From Sanchytrium tribonematis (lineage: Eukaryota; Sanchytriomycota; Sanchytriomycetes; Sanchytriales; Sanchytriaceae): a DNA stretch of 16,779 nt. The position numbers were made by a program, and so were the translations under genes. Positions 14,153 through 16,779 of this stretch are shown one piece after another; positions within the stretch are counted from its first letter, which is position 1; each line of letters begins with the position of its first letter. Under the pieces are notes generated by a model. The model worked only from the letters and a program-made list of their open reading frames with translations. It was not told the origin of the DNA and searched no databases. The DNA lies in the NCBI GenBank assembly GCA_018985235.1, contig JADGIG010000129.1, positions 1 to 16,779 of the forward strand. Reading direction: 5' to 3'.

Positions 14153-15263
14153 ATGGCTTCTCTTCAATCAAATTTTCCGATCAGTTGCTATCCAGTGAGC
14201 GCACCAGCAGAATTTCAATTTGATTTTACTGAGGAAAATGCTCATTCGGACAATGTTCATGCGATGCTATTTGATTATAATGACCTTAATAGAATCGGTT
14301 TAGATGGCTATTTGATCTGTTCCATTGATGCTTTAAATCAAGATTTATGTACAAAAGATCAGTTAGGATCATTTATTGCTGGAAATACGAACAGTATACC
14401 TTTAAAAGGCGGTAAACAAACTATCCCTATTTCAAAATCAGGTTATTGGTGTATGGTTCATGATGCCACACAGACACCAAAGATTAATATTGTAAATCAG
14501 CAATTGCAATTGCCTGCTCCTTATTTGCCTCTACTTAATTTTTATTATTATATGACTATTGTTTACATGGTACTCGGGGTTTATTACATGGTCAATTCCA
14601 TTAAACACTTAGGATCTACGACAAAGTTAAATTATTACATACTTGGAATGATTTGGATGAGCATGTTGGAAATGGCACTCGGCTACGGCTATTACATGTA
14701 TTGGGGAAGTTATGGTTCTACTTCGCCCTTATTATTATTTTTATTTGCCGCTTTGACATCCGGTAGAAATTCAGTCTTGCTACTTACATTCCACTCCACC
14801 TGCAAACAAGCCTTAAAAAGATACAAGTTATACTTAACTTTATATGGGCTTTCGTCATTTATTTATTTTCTGCATGTATTGAATCCACAGCAAGAGCATG
14901 TTCTCTTCTTTGTGGCACTTCCGTTAGCATTGTTGAGCACTATCTTTGTAAATCACATATTGGCACATGCTCAGCCGCAACTTATGCAATTATTTTCGAT
15001 TACAGGTAATTTATTTTAATATAGGGGTCGGATTTGTTGTATTGGCATTATTGCACTTGTTATTTATTTATCACAAACAAGACAGACAGTTTTATGTTGC
15101 TACTTGGCCTTATCGATGGTTAGTTTTAGACGCTTTGCCTCAGCTTTTAGTTTGCGGTTTAGTTGTTGGATTGGTCGTTCTGTTTAAAGTTGACGGTACT
15201 AAGAAGAAGGGATACGAACTAGTCGAGGAACTTAAAAATAGCGAAGAAGGCAAAAATGATTAA
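14153..15263 (+). CDS. GOST-type (GPR107/TMEM87-like) seven-transmembrane protein (two exons, 19-nt intron)
   Basis: Exons 14153-15005 and 15025-15263 join in phase 1 to give 363 residues. A lumenal N-terminal domain (about 1-125) with paired cysteines precedes seven TM helices at about 130-150, 160-184, 191-212, 226-243, 249-270, 286-304 and 316-336. 'TSGRNSVLLLTF' in TM3 and 'WPYRWLVLDALPQLL' before TM7 resemble the lung-seven-TM/GOST group, Golgi membrane proteins tied to trafficking. The intron lies between TM5 and TM6. No signal peptide is seen at the ATG (MASLQSNF), although the family normally has one; the frame upstream holds only a GTG, so a first exon may be missing or the signal is lost. 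The stop overlaps AATAAA (15262-15267). Confidence 0.8.
15006..15024 (+). other. 19-nt spliceosomal intron in the GOST-type gene
   Basis: The intron is GTAATTTATTTTAATATAG. Its removal restores the frame (phase 1, split codon GGG) and adds TM6 and TM7. If it is retained, the frame stops at TAA four codons into the intron. Confidence 0.88.
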
Positions 15264-15296
15264 TAAATTTAGGCTCTACAAATTATTTTTTGTTAC

Positions 15297-16656
15297 ATGA
15301 CAAGGTATATAATTGTTCTGGTTGGATTGCCTGCTAGAGGCAAGACATTTATAAGTCAAAAAATTTGCAAGTATATGAATTGGCTTGGTTTGCGATGTAA
15401 TGTCTTCAATGTTGGGACGTATCGAAGAAAACTAGTTGGTTCAAACATCAATCATCAGTTTTTTGACGCAAGCAACTCAGAAGCAGCACAGCTGCGCCAA
15501 GTTGCTGCAAATGAAGCCATGGCTGACTTACTAAGCTGGATTACAGCTGAAAACCATGGCATTGCAATATATGATGCTACAAATACAACTCGCGATCGAC
15601 GACAATGGATTCTTGATCAAGCTGCCGGAAAATGCGAAGTTTTATTTCTGGAGAGTGTTTGCACCGACGAAAACATTATTATGCATAATATTTTGGAGGT
15701 TAAGGTTAGTGGTCCTGATTATCTATCAAAAATGACTGCGGAAGAAGCTGCAGCAGATTTTAAATTGAGAATGGAACACTATGAAAAAGTTTATCAACCG
15801 CTTACTAGAGTAGAAGACGGGCATGTGAGTTTTATTAAATTAATTAATGTTGCGAATAAGATTATTTTGAATTTAGTGACTGGTTGGGTGCCATCCAGGA
15901 TCGTTTACTACTTGATGAATTTGCATATTACTCCTCGGAAGATATTTTTGTCACGGCATGGTGAATCAGAATATAATGTTTTGGGTAAAATTGGGGGCGA
16001 TTCTAACTTAAGTCAACGTGGTAGAAAATATAGAGAGTTGTTACCCGGTTTGTTAGATTCATTTCTGGGTGAAGAAAGCGTTAAAGTATGGACTTCTACT
16101 CTAAAAAGAACTATAGAGACGTCTGGCAATTTAAAATTTTCAAAGAAGCAATACAAAGCGCTGGATGAGATTGATGCTGGTATCTGCGACGGACTAACTT
16201 ATGAAGAAATTAACGAAAAATACCCAGAAGAATTTGAATATCGGAATCTCGACAAATTTAGATACAGGTAAATAAAAATAACATAGATATCAAGGTGGTG
16301 AGAGCTACTTGGATTTAGTACATCGACTAGAGCCAGTCATAATGGAGATAGAAAGGGAAGGTAATATACTGATAATTGGCCATCAGGCTACCTTGAGAAC
16401 TATATATGCATATTTCCATAACTACAAACAATCTGATATCCCATATATCGATATTCCACTACATACGCTAATAGCCTTGACTCCTAAAGCGTATGGTTGT
16501 GCAGAGGAAAGACTCTCTGCGGACATTAAAGCTGTCAATACTTATAGGGCGAGACAGACATCATTAGAATCAACAGTGGAAAGAAGGCCATCTAGGACAG
16601 GCAGGGTCGCAATCAACGAATTGACAGAAACCTCAAGAATACAATCTAGGGAATAA
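15297..16656 (+). CDS. PFKFB: Bifunctional 6-phosphofructo-2-kinase/fructose-2,6-bisphosphatase (two exons, 19-nt intron)
   Basis: Exons 15297-16267 and 16287-16656 join in phase 2 to give 446 residues. The enzyme makes and breaks fructose 2,6-bisphosphate, the cytosolic signal that controls glycolysis versus gluconeogenesis. The kinase half has the Walker A motif G10-L-P-A-R-G-K-T17 and 'IYDATNTTRDRR' (91-102). The phosphatase half has the phosphohistidine motif 'LSRHGESEYN' (H221), E291 in 'DEIDAGICDG' and H356 in 'GHQATLR', so both activities look intact. Exon 2 resumes at 'YQGGESYLDLVHRLEPVIMEIER', matching animal enzymes without a gap. The N-terminus has no regulatory extension: the kinase core starts at residue 3. 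The short S/R-rich tail (about 405-446) could hold phosphorylation sites. The stop is embedded in AATAAA (16652-16657). Confidence 0.97.
16268..16286 (+). other. 19-nt spliceosomal intron in PFKFB
   Basis: The intron is GTAAATAAAAATAACATAG. Splicing (phase 2, split codon AGA) gives 'KFRYRYQGGESY', aligned residue by residue with the strongly conserved 'YRYRYP.GESY' of PFKFB proteins, so both boundaries are fixed by homology. Retention gives an immediate TAA stop. Confidence 0.95.
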
Positions 16657-16670
16657 ATTTAAAATCATTT

Positions 16671-16689
16671 GATTGGCTCAAAACACGTG
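16671..16689 (+). promoter_or_regulatory. Ribosomal-protein promoter module upstream of eL38: GATTGG-N7-CACGTG
   Basis: GATTGG (16671-16676), 7 bases, CACGTG (16684-16689), then 39 bases to the ATG at 16729. The E-box is part of a 12-base palindrome, AAACACGTGTTT (16681-16692). Order and spacing match uL1 and eL8. Confidence 0.72.
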
Positions 16690-16728
16690 TTTCGCAAAAG
16701 TCTGTAAATATTTTCTGCTATCTCACTA

Positions 16729-16779
16729 ATGCCTAAGCAAGTAACCGATATCACTGAGTTCCTTAAGATCGCTGGAGGT
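16729..16779 (+). CDS. RPL38: 60S ribosomal protein eL38, N-terminal fragment (runs off window)
   Basis: The 17 codons after the ATG read MPKQVTDITEFLKIAGG. They resemble the eL38 N-terminus (yeast M-A-x-E-I-T-D-I-x-x-F-L-E-L; human MPRKIEEIKDFLLTA). The upstream module shared with uL1 and eL8 independently supports a ribosomal protein identity. The window ends in GGT, so I cannot tell whether the final GT begins an intron or is coding. Confidence 0.75.
   Translation, partial: MPKQVTDITEFLKIAGG

Noticed and set aside
16700-16709. GTCTGTAAAT shared between the upstream regions of eL38 (16700-16709) and eL8 (10932-10923 on the minus strand)
   Set aside because: The 10-mer sits 10 bases after CACGTG in one gene and 31 in the other, overlaps the ATG in eL8, and is absent from uL1, so I treat it as coincidence.
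1-16779. Mobile elements, CRISPR arrays, tRNA or rRNA genes, bacterial operons
   Set aside because: I saw no transposase, long or terminal repeats, tRNA-like cloverleaf or rRNA sequence; the window is filled by eukaryotic protein genes.

Overview
The window is nuclear DNA from a eukaryote with a very compact, AT-rich genome. I recognise 21 protein-coding genes in 16.8 kb, on both strands, with no intergenic gap longer than about 230 bases. TAA, TAG and TGA all act as stops, so the genetic code is standard. Ribosomal protein uL1 reads as fungal: it shares [19 protein letters not shown] and the ending KS(T/S)MGP with yeast. The window also carries a TPPP/p25-alpha gene and a Tctex-type dynein light chain, which point to a flagellated life stage, and glucosidase II beta ends in KDEL. 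My best guess is an early-diverging zoosporic lineage near the base of fungi (a Rozella/Cryptomycota or aphelid type). That is inference, not proof.

Layout, left to right: 3' end of an arrestin-like gene (+); SEC62 (+, one intron); a small membrane/coiled-coil protein with an incomplete RING (+); uL1/RPL10A (-); a minimal cytochrome b5 (-); a small cysteine-rich Siva-like protein (+); TPPP (-); glucosidase II beta (+, one intron); a coiled-coil protein overlapping its 3' end (+); a family-I type lipase (-); an unknown protein (+); ACOT9-like acyl-CoA thioesterase (-); DOMON-cytochrome b561 (+); Tctex dynein light chain (+); eL8/RPL7A (-); IMP4 (+); a GATA-finger protein (-); tyrosinase with a Gln-rich tail (-); a GOST-type seven-TM protein (+, one intron); bifunctional PFK-2/FBPase-2 (+, one intron); and the first 17 codons of eL38/RPL38 (+).

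The genes are mostly housekeeping and do not form one pathway. SEC62, glucosidase II beta and the GOST protein serve the ER/Golgi; uL1, eL8, eL38 and IMP4 serve ribosome production; TPPP and DYNLT serve microtubules and motors; PFKFB, ACOT9, the lipase and the b5/b561 proteins serve metabolism.

The notable content lies in how the genes are built. Three of the four introns are exactly 19 nt, and all four end in T(A/T)A(C/T)NTAG, so the presumed branch-point adenosine always sits 5 nt before the last intron base. The three ribosomal protein genes share a rigid upstream module, GATTGG-N(6-7)-CACGTG-N(36-39)-ATG. Other genes have a CCAAT box about 45-55 nt before the ATG. In several genes the stop codon TAA is embedded in or overlaps an AATAAA polyadenylation-type signal.
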